From Haloglomus salinum (lineage in GTDB: Archaea > Halobacteriota > Halobacteria > Halobacteriales > Haloarculaceae), in the NCBI RefSeq assembly GCF_024298825.1, contig NZ_CP101153.1, forward strand, positions 2,418,001 through 2,482,000: a stretch of 64,000 nucleotides of DNA. Direction: 5' to 3'. Made by a program: the position numbers and the translations under genes. The notes beneath the pieces are model-generated. The model saw only the letters and a program-made list of their open reading frames with translations, searched no databases and was not told where the DNA came from. Shown here piece after piece: positions 17,021 to 25,433 of this stretch. Position 1 is the stretch's first letter. Every line of letters starts with the position of its first letter.

Positions 17021-18211
17021 ATGAGAGGGGAACCACGGGAACAGCCATCCGGGACGGAGGGTGGCGCCGGGACGGGGGGTACAGGACACGGGAGCGCCAG
17101 CGTCGAGGACCGGCTGGCGGATGTGTACCAGGGCCGGCCCAGCCTGGACTGGCGGTATCTGGTCGTCGGGATCGGACTGCTGGTCGGGTGGTGGGTCCTG
17201 TTCGGGCCGTTCAGCGCCTTCCTCGCCATGATGGGGCTGGTGGCCCTGGCAGTGGGCCTCGCCCCGGCACGAACGGCGCTCGCGGCCCGGGGGTGGCCGA
17301 CCACCGAGGCCGTCGTCCTCGAGTCGCGGGTGTTCACGCTGCGCGAACTCCGGGACAGCTTCGGCGGCCTCACCACGACTGGCTCGACATCTGGCGGCTA
17401 CGTCCCGTTCGTCCGCTACGAGTACAGCGTCGACGGTGAGACCTACGTCAACGTCCGGGTGTCCCCGTTCGACGGGCCGATCCGCCGCCGCCGCTACGCC
17501 GAGCGTATCGCCGACAGCTACGAGGAGAACACCCGCGTGACGGTCCCGTACGACCCCGCGGACCCGTCGCGGTCGTTCCTCCGGACGTGGACCTGGTCGA
17601 CGCGGCTGCTGTTCTTCCTCGTCGGCTCCGTCGTCTTCCTCGTCCCGGCTATCGTGCTCGCGGCGGACGTCCCCGTCGGCATCCCCACCGCCATTGCCGG
17701 CGACATCCCGCCGGTGACCCTCGTCTTCGCCTTCGGCGGGCTGTTCCTGCTGTTCGGCCTCCGAACCATGGTGAAGGGGCTCCGGACCTACCGCTGGCCG
17801 ACGACGAGCGGTGTCGTCCGTGGACAGGATATCACGAGCAGTACCTCCTCGGAGGGGGGCTCGACCAGCTACAGCCCGAAGCTCCGGTACGAGTACGAGG
17901 TGGACGGCACCACGTACGTCAGCTCCCGCATCGCCGTCGGCAGCGGTCCGTCGTTCAGCTCCCGCTCCGGGGCCCGCGAGTGGCTGGAGGCGTACCCGAC
18001 CGACAGCGAGGTGACCGTCCACTACAACCCCCGTCGCCCGGACCGCTCGGTACTCCAGCCGGGGGGCGTCCTCGGAGGACTCTTCCTGGTCGTGCTCGCA
18101 GCGGCCGGGCTGACGGTCCTGATGGCCCTGACGACCGGTCTCCCGGCGCCGGTCGAACGGTTCCTCGACCGGCTGCCGCTGGAGCGGTTGCTCCAGCGCG
18201 TGCTCGGCTGA
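17021..18211 (+). CDS. DUF3592-like membrane protein with two repeated extracytoplasmic domains
   Basis: 396 residues. A Gly-rich N-terminus leads to helices at about 45-62 and 64-82, a soluble domain containing 'VPFVRYEYSVDGETYVNVRV' and 'VTVPYDPADPSRSFL', a helix pair at about 188-250, a second copy of the soluble domain ('SPKLRYEYEVDGTTYVSSRI', 'VTVHYNPRRPDRSVL') and a final helix. The repeated 'rYeYeVdGxxY ... VxYnPxxPxrs' pattern is that of DUF3592. Function is unknown. A TTTAA box about 30 bp upstream suits a leaderless start at 17021; an ATG at 16998 opens only eight codons. Confidence 0.82.
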   Translation: MRGEPREQPSGTEGGAGTGGTGHGSASVEDRLADVYQGRPSLDWRYLVVGIGLLVGWWVLFGPFSAFLAMMGLVALAVGLAPARTALAARGWPTTEAVVLESRVFTLRELRDSFGGLTTTGSTSGGYVPFVRYEYSVDGETYVNVRVSPFDGPIRRRRYAERIADSYEENTRVTVPYDPADPSRSFLRTWTWSTRLLFFLVGSVVFLVPAIVLAADVPVGIPTAIAGDIPPVTLVFAFGGLFLLFGLRTMVKGLRTYRWPTTSGVVRGQDITSSTSSEGGSTSYSPKLRYEYEVDGTTYVSSRIAVGSGPSFSSRSGAREWLEAYPTDSEVTVHYNPRRPDRSVLQPGGVLGGLFLVVLAAAGLTVLMALTTGLPAPVERFLDRLPLERLLQRVLG

Positions 18212-18282
18212 GGGCACGACACCGGAACCGCTGCCCGTCCGGTGATGTGCGAGCGTTCGAGCGAGATGCCGGGCGACCGATG

Positions 18283-19437
18283 TCAGTACGACGCGATGCC
18301 GGCGGCGATGCGGTCCAGGCCGGTCCGGAGGCGTTCCTTCGAAGCAGCGAAGGAGAGCCGGAGCCGTCCCTCGCCGGCGGTCCCGAAGCCGCTGCCCGGC
18401 GCGAGCACGACGCCGTGCTCCCGGAGGAGGTACTTCGCGAACGAGAGGGCGTCGGCGTCGACATCGGGGTCGAGGAACGCGTAGAACGCCCCCTCCGGAC
18501 GCGGCGCGGAGAGGCCGTCGATGTCGGCGATGCGGTCGACGACGAGGTCACGCCGCTCCGCGAACGCCTCGTACATCGCCTCGAACGGTTCCTGTGACCC
18601 GGTGAGCGCCTCGATGGCCGCCGCCTGGGCGACACTGGAGGGGCAGGCCGTCGTCGACTCGCGAACCTTCGTCACCTCGTCGATTACGGCCCGGTCGCCG
18701 GCGAGCCAGCCGAGGCGCCAGCCCGTCATCGCGTACGTCTTCGAACACGAGCCGACCGTGAGGACGTGCGGCGGGTGCCCGGTGAGTGCCGCGACGCCGC
18801 GCGGGTCGCGGTCGTAGGTCAACCCGGCGTACACCTCGTCGGCGATGACGTACGCCCCGCAGTCGGCGGCCGCCTCGACGACCGCCCGGATGGCCGCGGG
18901 CTCGAACACCCGCCCGGTCGGATTCGACGGCGTCGTGAGGACGACCGCCGCCGTCTCGGGACCCATCCGCTCGACCAGCCGGTCCGGGTCGAGGGCGAAC
19001 CCCGTCTCGGCGGGCATCGGGACCTCGACCGGCTGTCCGTCGGCCAGGAACGCCTGCGTCTCGTAGTTCGGCCACGCCGGCCCTGGATAGAGCAACTCCT
19101 CCCCCGGGCCGACGACCGCCATCGTCGCCAGGTGGAGCGCCTCCATCCCGCCGACCGTGACGACGATCTCGTCGATGGTATGCTCGACCCCGTAGTCGGC
19201 CGCCATCGCGTCCCGGATGGCCCGCCGGCACTCGGGGGTCCCCGCGTTCGGCGTGTAGTGGGTCGCGCCGTCCCGGGCCGCGGCCGCGGCGGCATCGATG
19301 ACGTGCTCGGGCGTGTCGAAGTCCGGCTCGCCGACCTCCAGCCGGACGAGGTCGCGGTCGGCCGCCTCCGCGAGGTCGTACATCACCCGTATCTGGGAGC
19401 GTGAGGCCCGCTGCACCCGCTCGGTCGGTTCGTGCAC
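18283..19437 (-). CDS. PLP-dependent class I/II aminotransferase
   Basis: 384 residues from a GTG start at 19437. Fold-type I motifs are present: 'RLEVGEPDFDTP', 'TPSNPTGRVF', 'YVIADEVYAGLTY', the Schiff-base lysine in 'SCSKTYAMTGWRLGW', and 'RLRLSFA'. It resembles the AspC/alanine aminotransferase subgroup; the amino-acid substrate is not determinable. The GTG is preferred over an ATG 69 bases upstream because a TTTACCC box lies about 25-30 bases before it, consistent with leaderless transcription, and because family members begin near this point. Confidence 0.9.
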   Translation of the reverse strand: MHEPTERVQRASRSQIRVMYDLAEAADRDLVRLEVGEPDFDTPEHVIDAAAAAARDGATHYTPNAGTPECRRAIRDAMAADYGVEHTIDEIVVTVGGMEALHLATMAVVGPGEELLYPGPAWPNYETQAFLADGQPVEVPMPAETGFALDPDRLVERMGPETAAVVLTTPSNPTGRVFEPAAIRAVVEAAADCGAYVIADEVYAGLTYDRDPRGVAALTGHPPHVLTVGSCSKTYAMTGWRLGWLAGDRAVIDEVTKVRESTTACPSSVAQAAAIEALTGSQEPFEAMYEAFAERRDLVVDRIADIDGLSAPRPEGAFYAFLDPDVDADALSFAKYLLREHGVVLAPGSGFGTAGEGRLRLSFAASKERLRTGLDRIAAGIASY

Positions 19438-19570
19438 GGGCGTGATTGGACGGGTGCGGGTAAAGGGTTGGTTCGTGGGGGAGAACTCCTCCCGGACTGG
19501 TGTCACGACGGTCGTGACGCCGGACTCACGATGCCGAATAACTCGGTAAAATGTGAAGTTAAAGAGTTAT

Positions 19571-19644
19571 AGTCCATCCTGGATTCGAACCAGGGTCGTT
19601 GCCCCCAGAAGGCAACAGGATTGGCCGATCTACCCCAATGGACT
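19571..19644 (-). tRNA. tRNA-Gln (anticodon CUG)
   Basis: On the minus strand the acceptor arms AGTCCAT and ATGGACT pair over seven bases. The D arm begins GGGTAGATCGG, and the anticodon stem TTGCC/GGCAA closes the loop TTCTGGG, giving anticodon CTG. The T arm CCTGG-TTCGAAT-CCAGG is perfect. The gene is 74 nt and carries no encoded CCA. It lies 70 bp downstream, on the same strand, of a gene for a double-HNH protein. Confidence 0.95.
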
Positions 19645-19714
19645 GCGTCTACAGACATCGCTAGCGGACATCGATATATGAGTGTTGCGGAGTCCCGTTA
19701 CTGGCTCCCGGTTC

Positions 19715-20506
19715 TCAGTGTTCATCGGGCGCTGGCGGTTCGTGATGTTCCCGCCGGTGGCAGTTCGCACAGAGGACGACGCAGCGGGCGATCTCCTCTC
19801 TGATTATCTCGTACGGTCGGTCGTTCGCCAGTAACCGGGCGACGGTCGTCCGCTTCGCTCCGTCGTGGTGGCAGTCGAGGGCCACCGGGTCGTCCTCGTC
19901 GCAGCGCCCACACCCACGGGTCGCCTTGTGGGCGTGGACCCAACCCCGCAGGCCGTCGGTTGCCGTGTCGTGATGCTCCCGCCGGTGACAGTTCGCGCAC
20001 AACACCTCGCAGGCGTCGAGTTCCTCCCGGAGCCGCTCCCGGCCGTGGCCGTGGGTGATGAGCTTCCCGACGGCGCGCTCCTTCGCGGCCGGGTCGGTGT
20101 GATGGAGGTCCAGACAGGCGGGGTCGTCTTCTGTGCATCGTCGGCAGCCGCGTTCCTCCTTCCGCTCGTTCACCCACGCCCGGTGCCGTGCGCGTCGCTT
20201 CAGGGTCAACTGGGCGTTCCGTTCGCGGTTCCGATAGTCCCAGCGCCGGTCGACCGACAGCTCAGCCCACTCTTCGTCGGTCACGTTCACATCGTCGGGC
20301 CTGGGGCCCACCCTGGACCCTGTGGAGGCGTTCGTTTCCAGGCCCGCTTGCTCCTTCGCCACGTTCCAGCCCCCGACCTGTCGGATGATCGTCGCCGACG
20401 CGGGCTGCAGTCCAAGCTCCTCGTATGCCGCTTTCGTCGGCGATTCCTCCAGTCGCTCGGCGGCCTCTCGTAGCGCGTCCAGGCACTCCTCCGGCGTCGT
20501 CGCCAT
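19715..20506 (-). CDS. Double-HNH nuclease-like protein with homing-endonuclease-associated repeat
   Basis: 263 residues. Residues 8-56 (ALREAAERLEESPTKAAYEE, then IIRQVGGWNVAKEQAGL) fit the homing-endonuclease-associated repeat. Two HNH zinc modules follow. The first has Cys121/Cys124, His135/His136 and Cys170/Cys173 (VLCANCHRREHH). The second has Cys199/Cys202, His213/His214 and Cys246/Cys249 with the same VLCANCHRREHH. The duplication within one chain is unusual. The N-terminal repeat probably binds DNA. It is located immediately upstream of tRNA-Gln on the same strand, which suggests a free-standing mobile or formerly mobile gene. The ATG at 20506 starts the repeat directly. Confidence 0.8.
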   Translation of the reverse strand: MATTPEECLDALREAAERLEESPTKAAYEELGLQPASATIIRQVGGWNVAKEQAGLETNASTGSRVGPRPDDVNVTDEEWAELSVDRRWDYRNRERNAQLTLKRRARHRAWVNERKEERGCRRCTEDDPACLDLHHTDPAAKERAVGKLITHGHGRERLREELDACEVLCANCHRREHHDTATDGLRGWVHAHKATRGCGRCDEDDPVALDCHHDGAKRTTVARLLANDRPYEIIREEIARCVVLCANCHRREHHEPPAPDEH

Positions 20507-20575
20507 GCCGTCGGTGCCCACGTCATCGGAGAAAAGTATCGGCCGACCGCCGCGGAACTAGAACGGGCGTTCAGG

Positions 20576-21181
20576 TCACTCCGTCCGCGCGAAGGCGAGC
20601 TGGCCGGAGATGTTCTCGATGTAGACATCGACCACGTCGCCCTCCTGGGTGCCGGGGACGAAGATGGTGTAGCCGCCGCGCTTGGCGACGCCGTCGCCCT
20701 TGCGGCCGGTGTCGGTGATCTCGACGGTGTAGCGGCCGCCCTTCTCGACGGCGTCGGCCTGCTGCTGGCTGGACGAGCGGCGCTTCGAGACCGGGCGGAA
20801 GGCACCACAGGCGTCACAGCGGAGCATCTGCGTGCCGTCCTCGTTCACGATGCGGGTGTCCGGCAGGCCACACTCCGAGCAGCGGACGTACTCCTCGATG
20901 TAGTCGGTGATGGCGGCGTCGAAGTCGGCGCCGTCGAAGCGGCCGTTGTAGCGGCCGACGCCCTCGCTGAGCTGGCCGGCCGTCGCGAGCGCGCGCTGGA
21001 CGAACGAGTGGACGTGCTCGGTCTCGCGGCTGAGCGCGTCGGCGACATCGTCGAGGTTGGTGAACCGGGTGAAGGCGCCGTCGGCCTGGCCCTCGGGGTC
21101 CGGGACGGAGAGGCGGGAGCTCTCCGCGCTCCGCTCGGGGAGCGCGTCGAGCGCTCTGGTGAGTGAGGCTTCGTAGTCCAT
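20576..21181 (-). CDS. Translation initiation factor aIF2 beta subunit with TRAM domain
   Basis: 201 residues. The central region carries 'RFTNLDDVADALSRETEHV' and 'RYNGRFDGADFDAAITDYIEEYV', then the zinc ribbon 'CSECGLPDTRI ... CDACGAFRPV', which is the aIF2-beta/eIF5 pattern. The C-terminal 60 residues ('GGRYTVEITDTGRKGDGVAK', 'GDVVDVYIENISGQLAFA') form a TRAM RNA-binding domain, a fusion known in haloarchaeal aIF2-beta. It acts in tRNA-Met delivery to the 30S subunit. It is divergent from mptD. Confidence 0.9.
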   Translation of the reverse strand: MDYEASLTRALDALPERSAESSRLSVPDPEGQADGAFTRFTNLDDVADALSRETEHVHSFVQRALATAGQLSEGVGRYNGRFDGADFDAAITDYIEEYVRCSECGLPDTRIVNEDGTQMLRCDACGAFRPVSKRRSSSQQQADAVEKGGRYTVEITDTGRKGDGVAKRGGYTIFVPGTQEGDVVDVYIENISGQLAFARTE

Positions 21182-21304
21182 ACGCGAGTGAGTCCGTGCG
21201 AACGTATACGCGTTCCGTGTCGCTCTCTGACGGGCCGCGTGGCCCCGAACGACACGGTTCCGGGGCTCCCAACGGTTATTGTCGGTCCCGGCCGACCGGC
21301 CCGT

Positions 21305-21703
21305 ATGACCGACGACCTGCCGGCCGACGGGTCGGCGCCGCGGGCCGACGAGAATCAGCCGACCGACCGCGAGGTGGCGTGCTTCGAGGCGGGTGTGAAG
21401 TTCGGCTCGCTCTACCATCAGTTCGCCGGGACACCGCTGTCGCCCGACAGCGCCGACGCGCTGGCGACCGCGATGGAGGCGAGCATCGAGAACCAGCCCC
21501 ACTGCGAGGACGTGGCCGTCGAGATGCGCGACGAGGAACTCGCCGCCGCGCTCGCAGAGGGCAGCGCCGATTACACCGAGTGGACCGGCCGGTTCTCCGA
21601 GGTCCGGATGCGCATCGAGTACGGGGACGTGACCGTCCACACCGAGATGGCGATGCAGGACGGCTACCCGCTGATGTCGGTGGACTCGGTCGAGGAGTCC
21701 TGA
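21305..21703 (+). CDS. mptD: Archaeal-type dihydroneopterin aldolase (MptD family)
   Basis: 132 residues. 'FEAGVKFGSLYHQFAGTPLS', 'SIENQPHCEDVAVEM' and 'YTEWTGRFSEVRMRIEYG' followed by 'YPLMSV' match the small archaeal DHNA family in order. This enzyme cleaves 7,8-dihydroneopterin to 6-hydroxymethyl-dihydropterin for tetrahydromethanopterin/folate-type cofactors. An acidic 20-residue N-terminus precedes the domain. It stands alone, divergent from aIF2-beta, with a roughly 430-bp structured leader region after it. Confidence 0.82.
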   Translation: MTDDLPADGSAPRADENQPTDREVACFEAGVKFGSLYHQFAGTPLSPDSADALATAMEASIENQPHCEDVAVEMRDEELAAALAEGSADYTEWTGRFSEVRMRIEYGDVTVHTEMAMQDGYPLMSVDSVEES

Positions 21704-22131
21704 GTTTTCGGAATCTTCGGCGAGTAGCCTGCGTACCTCTGGAACAATCGGCGAGCTTCGGAAACCTATCGATAATCTCCACTTCCGTCCGGTTTCGGGG
21801 TGTGGGATGGTCCCACACCTGACGGGAGCGGCCGTCACGAAAGGGTTTAGTAGAGCGCTGTGCCCAGAATCATTCACGATGACGACGGACTCCCCCCTGT
21901 GCTCGGTCGCCCCGAGCGCCGGGGCCCGGACTGCGGGCGTGCCCGCAGTCTCGTTCGATGGCGGCAGCGCCGCCATCCGTCACTTCGCCCCGCGACGACC
22001 GCGACCGGGCCGTTAGGCCCGACTATTCTCACTTCCCCTGACGACCGCATCGCTCCCTGGCCGCGCCACTCGCTCGTGGCGCGGCCGCGGATATCGAACG
22101 ACCCATCACACACCGCACGCACCACACATCC
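21704..22131 (+). promoter_or_regulatory. Structured intergenic leader region before argG
   Basis: 428 bp with no confident gene. It holds a perfect palindrome GGTGTGGGA-TGG-TCCCACACC (21799-21819), a TATA-like box at about 21846, the small candidate ORF, and three GC-rich hairpins at 21929-21950, 21957-21977 and 22059-22086. The palindrome is a plausible operator and the hairpins could attenuate or stabilise the argG message. No second TATA box with ideal spacing is evident directly before the argG ATG, so transcription may begin at about 21879. Confidence 0.5.
21879..22016 (+). CDS. Possible 45-codon leader ORF upstream of argG
   Basis: A small frame beginning MTTDSPLCSVAP and ending RPRPGR. 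A TTTAG box (21846-21850) sits about 30 bases before the ATG, the spacing of a leaderless haloarchaeal transcript. The frame contains two strong hairpins: GACTGCGGGC/GCCCGCAGTC (21929-21950) and GATGGCGGC/GCCGCCATC (21957-21977). A third, GGCCGCGCCA/TGGCGCGGCC (22059-22086), lies just before argG. The peptide has no recognisable family. It may be a regulatory leader rather than a protein gene. It contains five arginines near its end (HFAPRRPRPGR), which is notable upstream of an arginine-biosynthesis operon. Confidence 0.35.
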   Translation: MTTDSPLCSVAPSAGARTAGVPAVSFDGGSAAIRHFAPRRPRPGR

Positions 22132-23367
22132 ATGACACACGAGAAAGTCGCGCTCGCGTTCTCCGGCGGGCTCGACACCACCGTCTGCGTTCCGCTGCTG
22201 GAAGAAGAGTACGGCTACGACGAGGTCATCGGCGTCACCGTCGACGTCGGGCAACCGGCCGACGAGTTCGACGAGGCCCACGAGACCGCCGAGGCGCTCG
22301 GCCTCGAGCACTACGTCGTCGACGCACAGGAGGAGTTCGCCGACCTCTGTATGGACGCCATCCGCGCGAACGCCACCTACCAGGGCTACCCCCTCGGGAC
22401 GGCGCTCGCGCGCCCGGTCATCGCGAAGGCCATCCTCGCGGTCGCCGAGGAGAACGACTGCACCGGCATCGCCCACGGCTGCACCGGGAAGGGCAACGAC
22501 CAGCTCCGGTTCGAGGCCGTCTGGCGCGACTCCGACCTCGAGGTCATCGCGCCGGTCCGCGAACTCGGCCTGACCCGCGAGTGGGAACAGGAGTACGCCG
22601 CCGAGCGCAACCTGCCCGTCGAGGGCGGCGATGGCGGCGCCTACTCCATCGACACCAACCTCTGGAGTCGCTCCGTCGAGGGGAGCGAACTGGAGGAGCC
22701 GAGCCACGTCCCGAGCGAGGACATCTACGACTGGACCTCGGCCCCGGGCAGCGAGACACAGGAACTCATCATCGAGTTCGAGGAGGGCTACCCCGTCGCC
22801 CTCGACGGCGACGACCTCGACCCCGTCGAACTCATCGAGACGCTGAACGAGACCGCCGGCTCGTACGGCGTCGGCCGCACGGACGTGATGGAGGACCGCA
22901 TGCTCGGGCTGAAGGTGCGCGAGAACTACGAGCACCCGGCGGCGACGACGCTCCTGAATGCGCACGAGGCGCTGGAGTCGCTCGTCCTCACCCAGGAGGA
23001 GCGCCAGTTCAAGAACTACATCGACCAGGAGTGGGCCGAGAAGGGGTACCAGGGCCTCGTCGACGCGCCGCTCGTCCGCGCGCTGGAGGGATTCATCGAC
23101 GAGACCCAGCAGCGCGTCACCGGCAGCGTCACCGTCCGCCTGGAGGGCGGCCAGGCGCGCCCGGTCGGGCGCGAGAGCCCGTACGCGGTCTACTCCGCGG
23201 AGGCCGCCTCGTTCAACACCGAGGACGTCATCGGCGGCATCGAACAGAAGGACGCCACCGGCGTCGCGAAGTACCACGGGTTCCAGCAGCGCCTCTCGAA
23301 CAAGGTCACGAAGGCCGCCGACGCTGGCCAGCCCCTCGCCGACGGAGGCGACGAGGACGACGAGTAG
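22132..23367 (+). CDS. argG: Argininosuccinate synthase
   Basis: 411 residues. The N-terminal PP-loop 'LAFSGGLDTTVCVPLL', 'GCTGKGNDQLRFE' and 'YSIDTNLWSRSVEG' with 'LEEP' are signatures of ArgG, which joins citrulline and aspartate using ATP. First gene of the arginine block. It is followed after four bases by argH. A hydrophilic acidic C-terminal tail is present. Confidence 0.97.
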   Translation: MTHEKVALAFSGGLDTTVCVPLLEEEYGYDEVIGVTVDVGQPADEFDEAHETAEALGLEHYVVDAQEEFADLCMDAIRANATYQGYPLGTALARPVIAKAILAVAEENDCTGIAHGCTGKGNDQLRFEAVWRDSDLEVIAPVRELGLTREWEQEYAAERNLPVEGGDGGAYSIDTNLWSRSVEGSELEEPSHVPSEDIYDWTSAPGSETQELIIEFEEGYPVALDGDDLDPVELIETLNETAGSYGVGRTDVMEDRMLGLKVRENYEHPAATTLLNAHEALESLVLTQEERQFKNYIDQEWAEKGYQGLVDAPLVRALEGFIDETQQRVTGSVTVRLEGGQARPVGRESPYAVYSAEAASFNTEDVIGGIEQKDATGVAKYHGFQQRLSNKVTKAADAGQPLADGGDEDDE

Positions 23368-23371
23368 ACGG

Positions 23372-24889
23372 ATGACCTGGCGCGAGCACGAGGACGACGT
23401 GGATGCGGGAACGGGCACGAACGACGCGGTCGCCACCGATGGCGGGAGCGACGGCAACGATGTCGTCCGCCGGGACCGCTTCAGCGGCGGCCCCGCCCGC
23501 GAGTTCCTCTCCTCGCTCGCGCAGGACGAGCGCATCTTCGCCGCGGACCTCGCGGTGGACCGCGCGCACACGGTGATGCTGGCCGAGCAGGACATCATCG
23601 GCGACGACGAGGCCAGCGAGATACTCGGGGCCCTCGCGGACGTAGAAGGGGCCGGCCACGCCGCCCTCGACGGCGGCGAGGACGTCCACGCCGCCATCGA
23701 GACGGCCGTCATCGAGCGCGTCGGTCCCGTCGGCGGGAAGATGCACACCGCGCGCTCGCGCAACGACGAGGTGGCGACGTGCATCCGGTACCGCCTCCGC
23801 GAGGACCTGCTCGATACCGTCGAGGCGGTCCTCGCCGCGCGCGACGTACTGCTGGAGGCGATGGACGCCGAACGCGAGACGCTCGCGCCCGGCTACACCC
23901 ACCTCCAGCCCGCACAGCCCACGACCGTCGCGCACTGGCTCGGCTCGTACGAGGGCGCGCTGGCGCGTGACACGGGTCGCCTGCTGGACGCGTTCGAGCG
24001 CACCAACCGCTCGCCGCTGGGCGGGGCTGCCTTCGGCGGGACGCCGTTCGACATCGACCGCGAGCGGACGGCCGACCTGCTGGGCTTCGACGGCCTCGTC
24101 GAGAACAGCATGGACGCGTCCTCGGCGCGGGACTTCCTGCTTGAGGCGACGAGTGCGCTCGCGACGCTCGCGACGCACCTGTCCGGACTGGCAGAGGACC
24201 TCGTCGTCTTCGCCAACCGCGGGTTCGTGGAGCTGGACGACGACTACGCCTCGACGTCGTCCATCATGCCCCAGAAGAAGAACCCCGACACGCTGGAACT
24301 CGTCCGCGCGGTCGCGGGCGACGCGGCGGGCGACCTCCAGGCCATCCTGACGAGCCTGAAGGGGCTGCCCCGGGCGTACAACCGCGACCTCCAGCGGGTC
24401 CACCCGCACGCGTTCGACGCGGCCGACGCCGTCTTCGACGCGGTGGAGGTGGCGGCCGGCGCCGTCGCCACCGCGGACTGGAACGAGGCCGCGCTCGCCG
24501 AGGCTGCGGGCGAGGGCTTCTCGACGGCGACGGGTGTCGCGGACCTGCTGGCGATGGCCGGGGTGCCGTTCCGCACCGCGCACGAGGTGGTCGCGCGGGC
24601 TGCCGAGGAGGGAGACGACTTCGAGACCGTCGAGCGCGTCGCCGCCGACGTGCTGGACGCGCCGCTCGCGGAGTACGTCGACCCCGACGAGGTGCGCCGT
24701 GCGCTCGACCCGGCCGAGAGCGTGGCGATGCGTGACTCCCGTGGCGGGCCCGCACCCGCGGCGATGGCGGACGCACACGAACGCGCCGCCGAGCGCCTCG
24801 CGGCCGACCGTGCAACACTCAGAGCCCGTCGCGAGACGCTCGACGAGGCGGCCGACCGACTCGCCGCGGAGGTGGCGGACTATGTCTGA
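23372..24889 (+). CDS. argH: Argininosuccinate lyase
   Basis: 505 residues from the ATG at 23372. After an acidic N-terminal extension of about 35 residues come 'GGKMHTARSRNDEVATCIR', 'YTHLQPAQPTTVAHWL' and the fumarase/aspartase superfamily signature 'SSIMPQKKNPDTLE'. It releases arginine and fumarate. It lies four bases after argG and is surely co-transcribed. A gap of 225 bp with its own promoter then precedes lysW, so the arg block has at least two transcription units. Confidence 0.97.
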   Translation: MTWREHEDDVDAGTGTNDAVATDGGSDGNDVVRRDRFSGGPAREFLSSLAQDERIFAADLAVDRAHTVMLAEQDIIGDDEASEILGALADVEGAGHAALDGGEDVHAAIETAVIERVGPVGGKMHTARSRNDEVATCIRYRLREDLLDTVEAVLAARDVLLEAMDAERETLAPGYTHLQPAQPTTVAHWLGSYEGALARDTGRLLDAFERTNRSPLGGAAFGGTPFDIDRERTADLLGFDGLVENSMDASSARDFLLEATSALATLATHLSGLAEDLVVFANRGFVELDDDYASTSSIMPQKKNPDTLELVRAVAGDAAGDLQAILTSLKGLPRAYNRDLQRVHPHAFDAADAVFDAVEVAAGAVATADWNEAALAEAAGEGFSTATGVADLLAMAGVPFRTAHEVVARAAEEGDDFETVERVAADVLDAPLAEYVDPDEVRRALDPAESVAMRDSRGGPAPAAMADAHERAAERLAADRATLRARRETLDEAADRLAAEVADYV

Positions 24890-25114
24890 GGGTGACCACG
24901 CGGTGGCCACCCGTCCGGCCCGCGGTGTACGGCCCTCACCCGGCGGGCCACGGGCGCCGCCGCCGTCCCCGCCGCGGTGACTGACAACTATCTGATACAG
25001 ACTGCTGGAGTGGGGTTATGGGCGTTCTGCGGACTGTTAGCGGACGGTGCGATTATACCATCTTTTCGACAAGTTCGACATGCTTAAGTGGCGAGGCCCC
25101 CAGGTACGGGTACA

Positions 25115-25279
25115 ATGGTAGACTGTCCCGAGTGTGGGGCCGACGTGGACCTGCACGACGACCTCGAGGTCGGAGAGATCGTCGACTGTGCGACCTGCGG
25201 TGCCGAGCTCGAAGTGGTCAACGACGACCCCGTCGAGCTGGACACGGCACCCGAACTCGAGGAGGACTGGGGGGAGTAA
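25115..25279 (+). CDS. lysW: LysW/ArgW amino-group carrier protein
   Basis: 54 residues. A zinc-binding pair 'CPECGADVDL' and 'CATCGAELEV' is followed by the C-terminal EDWGE motif whose terminal glutamate gamma-carboxylate is linked to the substrate amino group. It carries glutamate (arginine route) and possibly aminoadipate through the pathway. A CTTAAGT box about 28 bases upstream of the ATG indicates a leaderless transcript starting here. It is too short for many gene finders but unmistakable. One base separates its stop from the next small ORF. Confidence 0.96.
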   Translation: MVDCPECGADVDLHDDLEVGEIVDCATCGAELEVVNDDPVELDTAPELEEDWGE

Positions 25280-25280
25280 G

Positions 25281-25433
25281 ATGACCGTGCCCGGCGCGAT
25301 TCGTGCCCTCCTGCTCGCGGCTCCGCCGCTCGCAAGGGGCGGCAGTGCCGCCCCGCAGGCCCGGCGCGACCGCGCCGGGCGACCGACGCCACCGGCAGCA
25401 GTAGCCACCACCTCCCGGGGAGGTGACTGCTGA
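25281..25433 (+). CDS. Tiny ORF coupled between lysW and argX
   Basis: 50 codons, MTVPGAIRALLLAAPPLARG and on to TSRGGDC. It starts one base after the lysW stop, and its TGA overlaps the argX ATG (TGATG). It contains two perfect hairpins, GGGGCGGC/GCCGCCCC and CCGGCGCG/CGCGCCGG, and near its end GGGGAGGTGA, a ribosome-binding site for argX. No homologous family is recognised and the basic, Ala/Pro-rich composition is unlike neighbouring acidic proteins. It may be a translated spacer that couples argX translation, or simply non-coding. Confidence 0.35.
   Translation: MTVPGAIRALLLAAPPLARGGSAAPQARRDRAGRPTPPAAVATTSRGGDC

Noticed and set aside
24890-25114. Possible small RNA or gene between argH and lysW
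   Set aside because: It contains a G/C-rich inverted stretch and the lysW promoter (GATTATACC and CTTAAGT boxes) but no convincing RNA structure or ORF.
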